DNA from: Symbiodinium natans
Taxonomy: Eukaryota; Sar; Dinophyceae; Suessiales; Symbiodiniaceae
Assembly (NCBI GenBank): GCA_905221605.1
Contig: CAJNDS010000151.1
Span: forward strand, 1-64,000
Length of the DNA stretch: 64,000 nt
Reading direction: 5' to 3'
Shown: positions 31,156 to 41,293 of the stretch, one piece after another
Layout: every line of letters begins with the position of its first letter
How positions within the stretch are numbered: the stretch's first letter is position 1
Made by a program: the position numbers and the translations under genes
The notes under the pieces: model-generated
What the model saw: the letters and a program-made list of their open reading frames with translations, nothing else
The model's database searches: none
Told to the model about the DNA's origin: nothing

Positions 31156-31633
31156 AAACACACCTCAGGGCAGCTGCTTTCGTGGTTCGCCCTTCTTTCT
31201 TAAAACCCCCCAACAGTTTCCTCCCTACTGTCCAATCGATTCCCCCCTTTAGCTCAGGAGCAGCAAGGCCGGTGGCGATGCGGCGGTCTACTTCTTCCTG
31301 ATAGGTTTGCTGGAGGAGGTCAAATTGCCTTGATGACGCTTGCTTGCCCTCCAGCCTCTGCGGCCAACCCAGGATGTGGTGGCACCATGTGGCACCTTCT
31401 GCAGGCGATGATGCCCCCGCTTGCCCGAGGACTTACTGGCCAGACGCGCAAAAAAAATTGTCGAGGGTGCCAGGGCCCGTGTAGGGCGAAAGGCCGACCG
31501 TGCCCGAAGGCAAGGTCGTGCTCGCCCGCACAACGGCTACCTGCATCCCAGCGGGTGACCGCCGGTGCTTCGACCTCGTTGTTGCGGTGCCACACAATCC
31601 AGTAGCGGTCGGCCGTATTCATGTGCAGGATGA

Positions 31634-34600
31634 TTGAATCTGCGTCTTCACGGGCTCATCGTGCGCCATTCACTGCACCGAGGTTGTGAAAACTTGGCGT
31701 CAGCTGGTTCAGCAGTGCTGCTTTGCCAGGCTTCGGACGGTTACCTCACCGCAGCGGCGCAAACGGCGTTCCTGGAACAGTACGGGGGCATGGTAGTCGC
31801 GGCAACGGCGCCAGCTTTGGCGGAGGATTTTCGCGCGGCTCTGGACAGTCACGGGCCACCGTCCCCCGCCCCGAGCCGCGGCCGGGGCTGACGTGGCCGC
31901 GGGCGAGGGCGGGGTCGCAGCCGAGCGGGTGAAGCCCAAAGCCCAGCCGACGTTCCCACCACACACGCGCACGAGGAGTGCTCGCAGCGCGTAGACGTAG
32001 CCGTGCTGCCTGAAGAGGCCTGGGCCACCATGGATGGCGTTGACCTGAGTGCGGAGTTGCGCCGGCCCGTGCCTACTCTGCAGGATGTGCCGCCCTTCAT
32101 GCGCGCTGCCGTGCGAAGAGCGCTGGTCGCTGCCCTTACCCGCGAATCGAGCGACCCCGTGGGACTCCCCGCTTGCCGCGCCTGGAAACTCTTTCTGCTG
32201 GCGCCTCGCATGCTGCTTGCCAGGACGGACGAGCGAGGGGCGCAGGGACGCGCCCTGCTGCTGGCCAGGGCCCGAGCTTTTGAGCAAGGCGACTGGCTGC
32301 GCCTGCTGCGGGCCGCGCAACAACCGCCCAAGCTTGCGCTCGAGTCCGTGCGGGGGAGCTGTCCCGTGCCCGGCACATGTTTACGGCCGCGGAGCTCGCC
32401 CCAGGAGACGACGCCACCTGGCGCGCGTTGACCGACCCGGCCAAACGTCCGCCTCAGCTCCGCAAGCCCATCCCCGCCGAGCTATTGACGCAGACGCCCA
32501 CTCACAAGGTCCAACTTGGTCCAGCGGCTGTGTCCGCGGCTCTGCGCGGCGCCAAGAGGGGCGGCGCTACGGGCCTTTCCGGCATGCGGGCGGAGCATCT
32601 CAGGCCCTGCTCCAGGACGTCAGCGCGCTCGAACTTTTGGCGCACGCGGCCACCCAGCTCGCCAATGCCCAGATCCCTGCTGCCATCGTCCCCGGCCTGG
32701 CACTGGCGCGTCTCACCGCGCTTCAAAAGCCCGGGCGGGGCGCGCGGGATCGCAACAGGCGACGTCTTCCGTCGGCTCGTCTCGCGCGCGCTGGCGCAGG
32801 GCTGGGCCGACACATTCGACCAAGCTACACGCCCATACCAGTTCGCGCTCAAAGCTTGGGCCGGTACAGACGCCCTGGCGGCTCATGTGCGCGCGTCGCT
32901 CGATATGCGGCCGGATGCAGTAGTCGTGTCGCTGGACGGGCGAAATGCTTACGACAGCATGTCCCGGGCGGCTTTTTTGTCCGCGCTGAACTCCTGCGCA
33001 CCGGAGCTGGTATCTTTTGTACGCATGTGGTATGGCGATCGTCCACGTACCTGTGGTGGGACGCGGCAGGTAATTGCCGAGAGGTTTCGCAGGGTGAGGG
33101 CTGCGAGCAGGGAGACCCGTTGGCCCCCGCCCTGTACGCACTCGGACAGCATGGTGCTTTGAGCAGCGCGGCCTCGGCCCTCGCACCTTCCGAGAGCCTC
33201 CTCGCCTTCCTCGACGACCTCTACGTCGTCACCAATCGGGATCGTGCCAGGGAGTGCCGCGATGTGGTGGTCCACCGCGTTGAGGACGAATGCAGCATCG
33301 CGTCCAATGTAGGCAAAACCCGTGTCTACAGCCCGGCAGGGGGCCCGCCGCCGCCCGGAGTGGCCGAGCTGGGCACGGACGTGTGGCGCGGGGACCGGCC
33401 CCTGGCGGAGTGCGGTCTGCTTGTGTTGGGCACGCCGGTCGGCCACTTGGAGTACGTGCGCGCCTGGGCAACGACCCGAGCGCACGAAGAGCGCCACCTG
33501 CTAGAGCAGTTGCCCCGGCTCCCAGACCTCCAATGCGCTTGGCTGCTCTTGGCCATGTGCGCTTCCCCGCGCGCTAACCATGCCTTGCGGACCGTCCCCC
33601 CCTCCGAGGTCGCCTCCTACGCCCAGTTGCACGACGATGCAGTCTGGGAGACCGTGGTCGCACTGCTGGGAGGCCTTCCTCCAGACGAAGCGGACGGAGC
33701 GCGCTCTCTGGCGGGGCTCCCCGCTGCGCTCGGAGTCCTGGGTTTGCAGTCGGCTGCGCGCACGGCACCGGCGGCCTATTGGGCTGCCTGGGCTGATGCC
33801 TTGCCGGTACTCCGAGCGCGGGTGCCCGAGTTCGCCGCTTCCTGCGTGGATTACTTGGGCGCCGGGGGTGGAACCGCGCCCTGCCCCGAATGGCGAGCTC
33901 TTGCCGAGGAAGCCCACCCTCGCCCCCTTGCGGACGCCGGCCTGGGCGACTGGCCGCATGGTTGGCAAAGCCACGCGTCGCGTACCCGGAACCTTCACTT
34001 CCGCGACAGCGTTCTATTGCCATCCTTCCGCCAGCCGCCTCTGCGCTTTTGCGTTCGCAGGCTGGGCCGCACGCGGGAGCCTGGCTAACAGCAGTGCGGG
34101 CCCTCTCCGGGGTGCGGCACGCAAGTAGATGCTTTCGGGGACCACGCCTTGGCATGCCCCCGCAGCGGCTTCTTCGCCCGCCGTGCCAAGATAGTGGAAC
34201 GGGCGTGGGTGCGGGCGGCTCGGGAAGCAGTTGGGGCAGACGGGCAAGTAGTCCCGCAGCAATGGCTGGCCCACACCACGGCCCCCCGGGTGGACCCTTC
34301 CGACAGGCGCCGCTTGGACCTGGTAAATCCTGGTAATCTATGGCGCCACGCCTCTGGGCGGAGCGCTGTGCTGCGACGCCACGCTGGTCTCCCCGCGCTG
34401 CTGCGACGGACGGAGCGGTCCTGCGGGTCGCGGAGCGCCGCAAGCGCGACGCATACCCGGAGCTGTGCGCGGGAGGGCCCCAGACACTGGTGGTCCTGGG
34501 CTCCGAGGTGCCAGGGCGCGCTCCAACTTGTGCGCGACCTGGTCCGGATCCGTGCGCAGCGCGCGTCGCCCGCGCTGCGGCAAGCAGCCGCTTCGGCGTG

Positions 34601-34850
34601 GGCGCGGCGCTGGTGGAGCCAGCTGTCGGTGTCGGTCCAGCAGGCCGTCGCCAGCGCGGCCTTGGGCTGTTCCTGGCCTGTGCCCCACCCCAGCCAGCGG
34701 GTTGGTCCTGACCTGGACCAGGTCCTGCACCTCGCTGAAGCGCCGGGCCCCAGCAGGCTGCCGCTGCGCTGAGGGCGCTGCCGCGCCTTCGGCGACTGCG
34801 GCTTCTAGCCGCTAGGGACACACACATCGCAGCGGAGGAAAAAAAATCTC
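31634..34850 (+). pseudogene. Decayed dinoflagellate-type LINE (reverse transcriptase), several frameshifts, A-tail
   Basis: Coding segments lie on the + strand but jump between frames. Frame of 32003: up to about 32355. Frame of 32377: R-G-G-A-T-G-L-S-G-M-R-A-E-H-L to about 32600. Frame of 32049: to about 32735. Frame of 32377 again: RT motif A, V-S-L-D-G-R-N-A-Y-D-S at about 32926-32958. Frame of 32049 again: motif B, G-C-E-Q-G-D-P-L-A-P at about 33097-33130, and the active site F-L-D-D-L-Y-V at about 33210. Near 34115-34170 is a C-terminal zinc-finger-like G-D-H-A-L-A-C-P segment, followed by a conserved C-terminal region. The body ends with an A-run at 34839-34846 after GGAGG. At least four frameshifts make it a pseudogene. 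The 5' end is uncertain. Confidence 0.82.
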
Positions 34851-34902
34851 AGCTTATTGAACTTTCCCCACGCTGCACTGAAACGATGCGCCAGCTCTGT
34901 TT

Positions 34903-35463
34903 TTGATTGGCGTCGAAGGTCGCCACAAATGTTCCGTCCAAGGTACATATGACATGCAACAAGCACGACTGCTGGGAACGTACCTGCAACAAGCGCGCGA
35001 CCTTGTACGAGTCACTGCGCTCGATCCAAGCGCGTACGAAGGGCCTATGACGCGGGACGTCTTCAGCGACAGCGATTGGGGAGGATGTGTCGAAACCCGA
35101 CGATCCACTGATTGTCATGCGGTGGTTCTGGGAGGCGCCATTGTCGCCACATCCACGCAGACCCAGCCGGGATTGCCTGGACCGAATCCTGGAGCCGGGC
35201 GTATCAGCGGCGACTAGCCGCCTGCCCATGCGGCCTTGAGACCACGAGTCGGCGTCGGAGAACAGGAGCGTAACAAAAAAAAAGCCTGCCACAAGCAGCC
35301 CTGACGCTGAGTTAGGGGGCAGAAGCCGGGCCTGTCGCGAAGCCATCTTCGTACATGAGCTGGCAACCATGGATTATGGGCTGGAAGTGGAAATTCACCA
35401 CCTGTGGTCAGACAGATCCACCGGCGTCACAGCCGCAAAACATGCTTTAAAAAAAACCATGCT
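34903..35463 (+). pseudogene. Copia RNase H remnant, split by a small insertion
   Basis: The frame from 34903 contains D-S-D-W-G-G-C and T-Q-T-Q-P-G-L-P, the copia RNase H core. The sequence resumes after an insert at 35179-35283 with A-T-S-S-P-D-A-E and then C-R-E-A-I-F-V-H-E-L (about 35288-35370) and L-W-S-D-R-S-T-G-V. Removing the insert restores the expected family order. It differs in sequence from the copia polyprotein at the window start, so it is a different lineage. It begins about 50 bp after the LINE A-tail. Confidence 0.75.
35179..35283 (+). mobile_element. SINE-like 105-bp insertion with A-tail and GCCT target duplication
   Basis: The insert interrupts the copia RNase H remnant exactly between codons that are normally neighbours. 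It ends in nine A's (35275-35283). GCCT occurs just before it (35175-35178) and just after the A-tail (35284-35287), consistent with a short target-site duplication. It contains a possible hairpin (CAGCGGC...GCCGCCTG) at about 35205-35224. No tRNA-type promoter boxes are obvious. It could also be a severely truncated LINE tail. Confidence 0.6.
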
Positions 35464-35669
35464 ACAGGCTACAGGCTTTACCTTCGTTGGGGATGGTGGA
35501 CCCCAAGCACGTTGCGGGTGCCGCCGCCCACGAAAACACACAGTGAAACTTGTGCGGGTGAATCCGCTCACGAGCTGGAAGCCCGTATTTCCGTTCAAGC
35601 CTACGCCGCCGGCAATCGCGGGTATCACTATGGCAACACAGATCCTAGGGGAAGGAACTCCTAGACCTG

Positions 35670-35945
35670 GTGCTGGATGCCACTCTGTGGCTGGGACTCC
35701 TTGCACGGTTTGTTTTGCTTTGCCACATAGTGAGGGGCATTGTGAAGGGAACTCTGGCATTATGCAGGAGGGTGAACCGACACCGGCAACATGAAGAAGA
35801 ACCGGAACCGGAAGCGTCGGAGGACGAAGCTCCACCACAGGTCGAAAATCTGCCGCCTCCGCTCGAGGACTTGTTCCGAGAGGAAGTGCGGGCACCTCCG
35901 CTTCGGGACCTGCGCCCCCCAGCTCCAGAGCCGGGAACCCCCTGA
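35670..35945 (+). CDS. Short membrane-segment ORF, probably copia-associated remnant
   Basis: ATG at 35670, 91 codons. A hydrophobic stretch (about residues 6-30) is followed by an acidic, Pro/Glu-rich tail. It lies just downstream of the copia RNase H remnant on the same strand. No family is recognised. Confidence 0.3.
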   Translation: MLDATLWLGLLARFVLLCHIVRGIVKGTLALCRRVNRHRQHEEEPEPEASEDEAPPQVENLPPPLEDLFREEVRAPPLRDLRPPAPEPGTP

Positions 35946-36264
35946 AGTGGACCAACAAGGCGCAGCTTCTGCCTTACCACCACAACCCGCACAGGGAGAT
36001 CGACAGCATCGAGCACATCGACGAACTACCCCGGCGAGAACCCGGGGAGATCTACTATGCACCGTGCCGAAGGACTGCGCATATATTCAGGAACTGCTCT
36101 GGGCTGAATCCATCCCACCAGCAAAACATCGTGGTTGAACAGTTCTGTGTTCACTGCCTGGAAAACTTCCCCAGACACCTAAGGCTCGAGAACGGGGCAC
36201 ACATCTTTCAGAATTGCCCTGAACTCGAAGGATGGCCAGCATCCCAACAGTGCACAACCCTCTG
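35945..36264 (+). pseudogene. Cys/His-rich frame following the copia remnant
   Basis: An open frame of 106 codons without a start overlaps the preceding stop by one base. It has two similar Cys/His units (A-P-C-x-x-T-A-H-I-F-R-N-C and a later G-A-H-I-F-Q-N-C-P) with a C-V-H-C pair between, suggesting duplicated zinc-binding units. It may be joined to the preceding ORF by a -1 shift at CCCCCTGA. No function can be assigned. Confidence 0.35.
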
Positions 36265-36499
36265 AGGTTGGAGGGGGGTGCGATTTGTCTACGGTAAGTA
36301 GTTTAATTTACCCAACACTCCGAGGGCTTGAGCTTAAGGCTACCCCCTACGCTGTATAGTTTACCACTGCGCACCGCAGCCCTTTTGAGGCTTCAAGCGA
36401 GGAGAAACAGGAGTGTCCTACCCTGAGCCCAGTAGGACCCCCGAAACAGCCTCTGTGCTTTCGCGCGCTTAGGGTTTGGGCTTGTGAAACTGGGACCAG

Positions 36500-37564
36500 G
36501 GCCGGGCCCACCTGTTGCAAATTGATGCCGCGCCCCTTACTGACCCTAGCTTGCATGCGGCGCAGCTTGCCTTGCGGTTTGTTTGGGGTGCTTGGCCAGT
36601 GCTCCCGTTGCTGCATGCGGAGCTGCTGCCCCATGTCCTGCAAGGCCACGTGCCCGCTTGCGGCTGTTAAGGGCGTTTCGCCATGTTGGCGCGTGATTGG
36701 TGGCCAGTTGTGCGCAGCTTGCGGAGTCAGCTGTTGAATTGGTCCGAGAGGTTTTCGAATGTCCTCTCAGAGGCTTCATTTCATGCCCCTTTCTCAGCGA
36801 GCATCATGCCATACTAGATGTACTATATGGCGAGTTTGTGTCCATCCTGCTACGCTCGCAAGGTTGGCCGCGCGCCGGGCCCTCATGCTGACCCCGCAAG
36901 CTATGCAGATCGCTTTGCGGCGTCGCCCGCGCCTGCCCCTGCCCCGTGTGCCCGAATCGCTGCGGCCCAGACCCAGGTTGTGGACAGCAAGACCACGCCC
37001 TTGCCTGCCGTTTCGGGCTTACCCTTGAAAACGCGTGACGAAGTTGTGCCTTAATCCCTCCAAGGGCTGCCTTCGGGCTTTCGGGAACTTCAGACGTGCC
37101 CGCCTGGACGAGGAGTTTCGCTGCCGTGTTTTCACAATGCGGTCTGTGCCTGCCTTTCTTGCACCGGGCACAGCGCCTGTGGGTGTTGAAAGGTGTTGGC
37201 TGCCGAAGTCGGAGGGCGCTAAAAACGACGAGTCCCAAACGTCTGCTCAAGCAGCTCATCCGGGGCTGCGCGCGCACCGAGCACCGGCCGTCCTTCGAGC
37301 GGCTGCCGGCCATGGCTGGGAGCGCCGGTGGTGGAGTGCGTTGTCTGTTGCCGTGCAGCGCGCCCTGTGCAGCGCCGCGCTCGGCGAGTGGACGATGCCC
37401 CCCCTCCCAGGGCAGGTTGATGCACAGCCTCTAGCGACGGTGCTCGACCTCGCTGAGCACCCGGCGCCCAGTCGGCTCCCTCAGCCTTCCGTAGGTCGTC
37501 GGGCTTCCGGCCAGTAGGCGTCTGGGACGGCGGATTCGGAGGAAAAAGGTGCGCCAAAAAAAAA
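36500..37564 (+). pseudogene. 5'-truncated LINE fragment with A-tail
   Basis: The fragment contains the LINE zinc-finger-like region (C-P-N-R-C-G-P-D-P-G-C-G, then D-H-A-L-A-C, at about 36940-37010) and the C-terminal region near 37300-37500 (W-W-S-A-L-S-V-A-V-Q). A similar region lies at the end of the LINE at 34.6 kb. Frames change several times. It ends with nine A's at 37556-37564 after CGCC. The left limit is uncertain. Confidence 0.65.
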
Positions 37565-37677
37565 CCTTTCCGAACCTTGTAGTACTTCATTGTTGGCGCA
37601 TTGTTGTTAGCCTTGCATCGTATATTGTTGTCGCCGTGTATGGTGATTGGTGATCCTGTTACGTCATGTAGTATGTT

Positions 37678-38031
37678 TCACTTTCTGACCATGACACATG
37701 GTCGTTCGAAGACAAGTCTCTCGGGCCTGACCTTGACCCTGACCTTGCACTCCGCCACGCAGCAGCTCGCCGACGCTGCCGTCCCACTGGCCATCCGCCC
37801 ATTGCAGACGCACGTCGCATTAAAAGTTCCAGCCGTGCCGTCCTGTGAGACTGTGCTCACCAGCGTGGTGTCGACCGCGACTTGCGCTCCCTGACAGAAA
37901 GGGCGCCTGTTTGCCAGTACCTCGATGCAGCGGGCATCCGCCGGCAGTACATCAAGGTTCATGTCGCGGAGGAGGACATTGTTGGGTGGCCGGGCGCGGC
38001 TGGCGGTCGGTGGCCGCCCCAAGGCCGCCAC
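37678..38031 (-). pseudogene. LINE C-terminal segment, minus strand (3' half of an inverted insertion)
   Basis: Read on the minus strand, the segment contains L-L-R-D-M-N-L-D-V and then C-I-E-V-L-A-N-R-R-P-F, part of the C-terminal domain of dinoflagellate LINE proteins. Its protein-level start follows directly on from where the plus-strand segment at 38050-38514 ends, so the two are pieces of one element in opposite orientation. Confidence 0.6.
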
Positions 38032-38049
38032 ACTAGGGGCGGGTACTGG

Positions 38050-38514
38050 GCTTCAGGGGGAGATGATCCTGGCGGATCGCAAAGAAATCAAAACGTTGCC
38101 TGTGCTTGGCGACGATGAGCCGCAGCTCGACAACACGCGTGGGTGGCAGCGCGCTGCCTCGCAAGCCGTCGACAGCTTTTGCCAGCGAGCCCTGTTGCAG
38201 GAACTGGTGCAGCCCTGCTTGACTCCCAGGCTGGGCCGTACGCTGCCCGTGTATTCACTGCGTGGCCAACTTCGCCTGAACTCACTCTGGAATCCCCGTT
38301 GTCCCGTGTGCTGCTTTTGCGACGGCGCCGTTTGCCGCTCCCGCTCACAGCAGCTAGGTGCCGGTGCCACCAGCCGTGTGATGTTTTCGGAGATCACATT
38401 GCAGCCTGCCCCAGGTCTGGTGTCTTGCGCTCACGTGGAGGCCCGCTTGAACGAGCGGCTGCCAGAGCTTGTCGGGAGGCTGGCGCCAGTGATGCAACAC
38501 GGCCCCCCCCTTAA
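38050..38514 (+). pseudogene. LINE segment, plus strand (inverted 5' half of the same insertion)
   Basis: The frame shows R-C-H-Q-P-C-D-V-F-G-D-H and A-C-P-R-S-G-V, a C/H zinc-binding region, ending A-C-R-E-A-G-A near 38490. In related LINEs the next residues are those found at the start of the minus-strand segment. Some frame changes occur upstream. The boundary with the minus-strand piece is about 38032-38050. Confidence 0.55.
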
Positions 38515-38779
38515 AAATCTGGGAATGAGGGGGGGGTTACCCCCACTGCCGCCTATTTCCGGGCTTCCCCGCCGCTTATTTTGCTACAGTAGGGGGGGTC
38601 AAAAAAATAAGCGGGGAATTATCGGTTAACATAAGTTATGGGGTTGCCTGTCATGTTAAACAAACAGCATGGGATGTAGAGCCCAACTCATTCCTTTCGA
38701 CGAGGAGTTTAGAGGATAGGGGCTTAAGGCTTAATTAAGGGGTTCCAGGTTTGGGTACGGAGGTTGAAGGGTTGGTGTC

Positions 38780-39099
38780 TTGAGGGTGTCTTGCCGCCGA
38801 TGCCGGCTCGTCGTCCTCGGCCTTGAGGTTGGCGGGCGCTGGAGCCGCCAGGCCGCCCTGTTTGTCAGGCTGCTTGCTCGATGCCGGGCCCGAGCCGCTC
38901 CTGCTGCGTCACGGGCAGCCGCGTTTGCGCTGCGCTGGTCGGCGCTCCTCGCCTTTGCAGCCGCACGTTCTTTTGCAGCCAGCCTCCTTGCCCTTCCCAT
39001 CTCCGTCACAGCAAACGTTGATGGAGAATCGCCTCTCATCAGCAAAATCGTTGCTGACTCAGCCGAGCAGCCCCCCCAGCAAAAGAGGCGTGAGAAAAA
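38780..39099 (+). pseudogene. LINE 3'-end fragment
   Basis: The frame contains L-V-V-L-G-L-E-V-G-G-R-W-S and an Ala/Arg-rich helical run, matching the extreme C-terminus of the LINE family. An A-run occurs at about 39092-39099 and may be its tail. Only the 3' end of the element is present. Confidence 0.55.
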
Positions 39100-39149
39100 A
39101 AACACAACGTTTGGGGCGCTTTGCCGCTGGCTAGGGATGGCATGCCGCA

Positions 39150-39349
39150 CTGTGGAGCCGCGGACCGCGACGGGGCCGTGCGCAGAGCGGCGCAAACGAG
39201 CGGGGCAACAGCTCTGCGTGCTTGGTTGCGAGGTTGGGGGGCGCTGGAACGCCGAGGCAGCGTTAGTGGTGCCTGGTCCGCTTGCGGGCCTGCCGCTGCC
39301 GCGCCCCGCATTGCGCAAACTGAAGGTGGGGAACAAGGCGACCGACTAA
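39150..39349 (+). pseudogene. Second LINE 3'-end fragment
   Basis: The frame reads C-A-E-R-R-K-R and then L-C-V-L-G-C-E-V-G-G-R-W-N-A-E-A, the same C-terminal LINE motif as the fragment just upstream but a separate copy. It terminates at TAA 39347-39349. Confidence 0.5.
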
Positions 39350-39428
39350 TGCTGCCATGTTCTTTCTAAGCTTCGTGAGCAAGAAGAAGAGGCGAACAAT
39401 AAAGCGCTTCATTCACGTGCTTCCTTCT

Positions 39429-39504
39429 CTTACTTCTCCAACAGGTGAACTTTAAACTTTTTGGGTTTTCTTATTTAGTAGGAAAAAACTATTGGAGAAG
39501 TAAG
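39429..39504. repeat. 13-bp perfect inverted repeat enclosing 50 bp
   Basis: CTTACTTCTCCAA (39429-39441) and its reverse complement (39492-39504) flank an AT-rich centre. It could be a hairpin terminator, a tiny inverted-repeat element or an RNA structure. No target duplication is evident. Confidence 0.6.
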
Positions 39505-40700
39505 TTCTGAGTTCACTAGATTCCGCTGCGGGATTCCTTTGGGCTCCTTTGGGCCGACGGCTTGCTTCAATTGGATTATATTGGAATCAGCTCGTTTCGC
39601 TGTGCTGCGGAACCCTGCGCGAGCACAGGAACGAAGCTTTCATAACATAAATTCTTATGTTGAGGAGTGGGCGTAGAATGCCAAGTAGCAGTCCAGTCAA
39701 GACATGTAACGTACCATAATGTCGCCAATGGAACTACGTCTCTGAGCCATGGCGAACGCTTGTTGTGGCATATCCCCAATGCATGTGCGGATACTGGTCC
39801 TGGAACCTCGTCAAAGCCTAGTGTATGGTGCCGTGTGTAAAAAGCGTTTGTGCTGGTTGTGTTGCGTTCGTGTTCGGAAACGGGCCCTGCCGAAACGAGG
39901 TGGGTCTGGCCTTCGTCACACATGCAGCGCCATTCGATTTCGAGGACCCATGTTCGACTTGAACGATGCGCAATGCAGTGTTGAAACCCTGAAAAAAGAT
40001 CCACATCGCTGCGATTCTTGAATTTGCCACGTCAGGATCATGGAGAACTTTTTTTTGTTCAATCGCGGGCGCATTTCCAGGCACGGTGGCACGCGGCGGA
40101 ACGTCAGCTTCGGAGTGGGTTGCTGTGTATGTGCTTGGCCATGTCAACAAGCCAAACCAAGTTTTTTGCAGGCACGGCGCGCAGCTTCTTCTGAAGATGG
40201 CGTGTGCATGCAAATTGAGGCTGGATCCTGGCCGCGTTGTGCTTTTGTTTGGTTGGCAGAAAAGCATGGCAAGGGAGCAAGGTCACACAACACTGCCACG
40301 TGGAGGACGTCGAACTCGCCCGCCCTATTCGTGATGTGCTGGCCGAGCATCCAGGCCGGGTTTGGTTGACAATGCCAATAGCAAGGTTGACACAAGGTTG
40401 TCGGTGTCCTGTACACCTCGATTATCTTGATTTTTGTCTTGCGGAGTTTGGCGAAGCGTTCAACATCTTTCAAGGGATTCCAAGAGATGACGGTAGTGTG
40501 CCCGGGACAGGCGAGGACGGCTGGTGCATCTTCGGTGCTCTAGGACGCGGTGCGTCCACTCGTATGGTACAATAATTGCAGCGGTTCTTCAGGGGCCTGA
40601 CGCCGTTTTATAGTGGGCAGCAGCGGACATGAACAACAATCACGACTCACCAGCAACACCCATGCTCGTCAAATTCGCTGCCAAGTTTCGTATTTCTTCC
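39505..40700. other. Stretch without a recognised gene
   Basis: Overlapping frames of 60-150 codons on both strands, none with a recognisable domain. No telomeric repeats. May hold introns or untranslated sequence of the gene pieces that follow. Confidence 0.4.
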
Positions 40701-40716
40701 ACGGGAGACCACGCCA

Positions 40717-40834
40717 ATGTCAAAGGAGGCATCCGCTGGAATCAAGGGTTCGGTGAACCTTGCGGGCCAGTGGTTTGAAGGGATCGGGAAGATTGTGTAC
40801 AACACAGCACCATCGGTGGCTAAGCAAATGCTAG
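40717..40834 (+). CDS. Possible first exon of an unknown host gene
   Basis: ATG at 40717 opens 39 codons ending at a good GT donor (CTAG|GTAGGT). The peptide is a plausible small amphipathic N-terminus with no recognised domain. It is placed here because the sequence is clean and the donor fits; the downstream exons it joins are uncertain. Confidence 0.35.
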
Positions 40835-40913
40835 GTAGGTGCGCAGCTACTTGGTGTGGATGGATAGGTCCCCCAACGAGAAGTCGTTGACCAAGCGTGT
40901 GGTGTGGTGTAGG

Positions 40914-41293
40914 GTTTAGGGTTTCGGGTTTAAGTTATATCTATGAGCCAGGAAGCTGATCGTGTGTGCATATAATAAGTAAGATATAGGATATAAGAAA
41001 TAAGCTATAAGATATAAGATATAAGATGTAAGATAGAAGATATAAGATATAAGATATAAGATATAAGATATAAGATATAAGATATAAGATAATACATAAG
41101 ATATAAGATATGGGATATAAGATATAAGATATAAGATATAAGATATAAGATATAAGATATAAGATATAAGATATAAGATATAGGATATAGGATATAGGAT
41201 ATAGGATATAGGATATAGGATATAAGATATAGGATATACGATTTACGATATACGACATAAGATATGAGATATACGATATAGATATAGATATAC
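40914..41293. repeat. TTTAGGG units, then a (GATATAA/GATATAG)n 7-bp satellite
   Basis: Two TTTAGGG units at about 40914-40931 are followed from about 40978 to 41293 by about 40 tandem 7-bp units, GATATAA turning into GATATAG and then degenerating. Confidence 0.9.

Noticed and set aside
32502-34827. Several long minus-strand frames (up to 417 codons) over the LINE
   Set aside because: They are shadows of the GC-rich reverse transcriptase pseudogene on the plus strand, which carries clear RT motifs.
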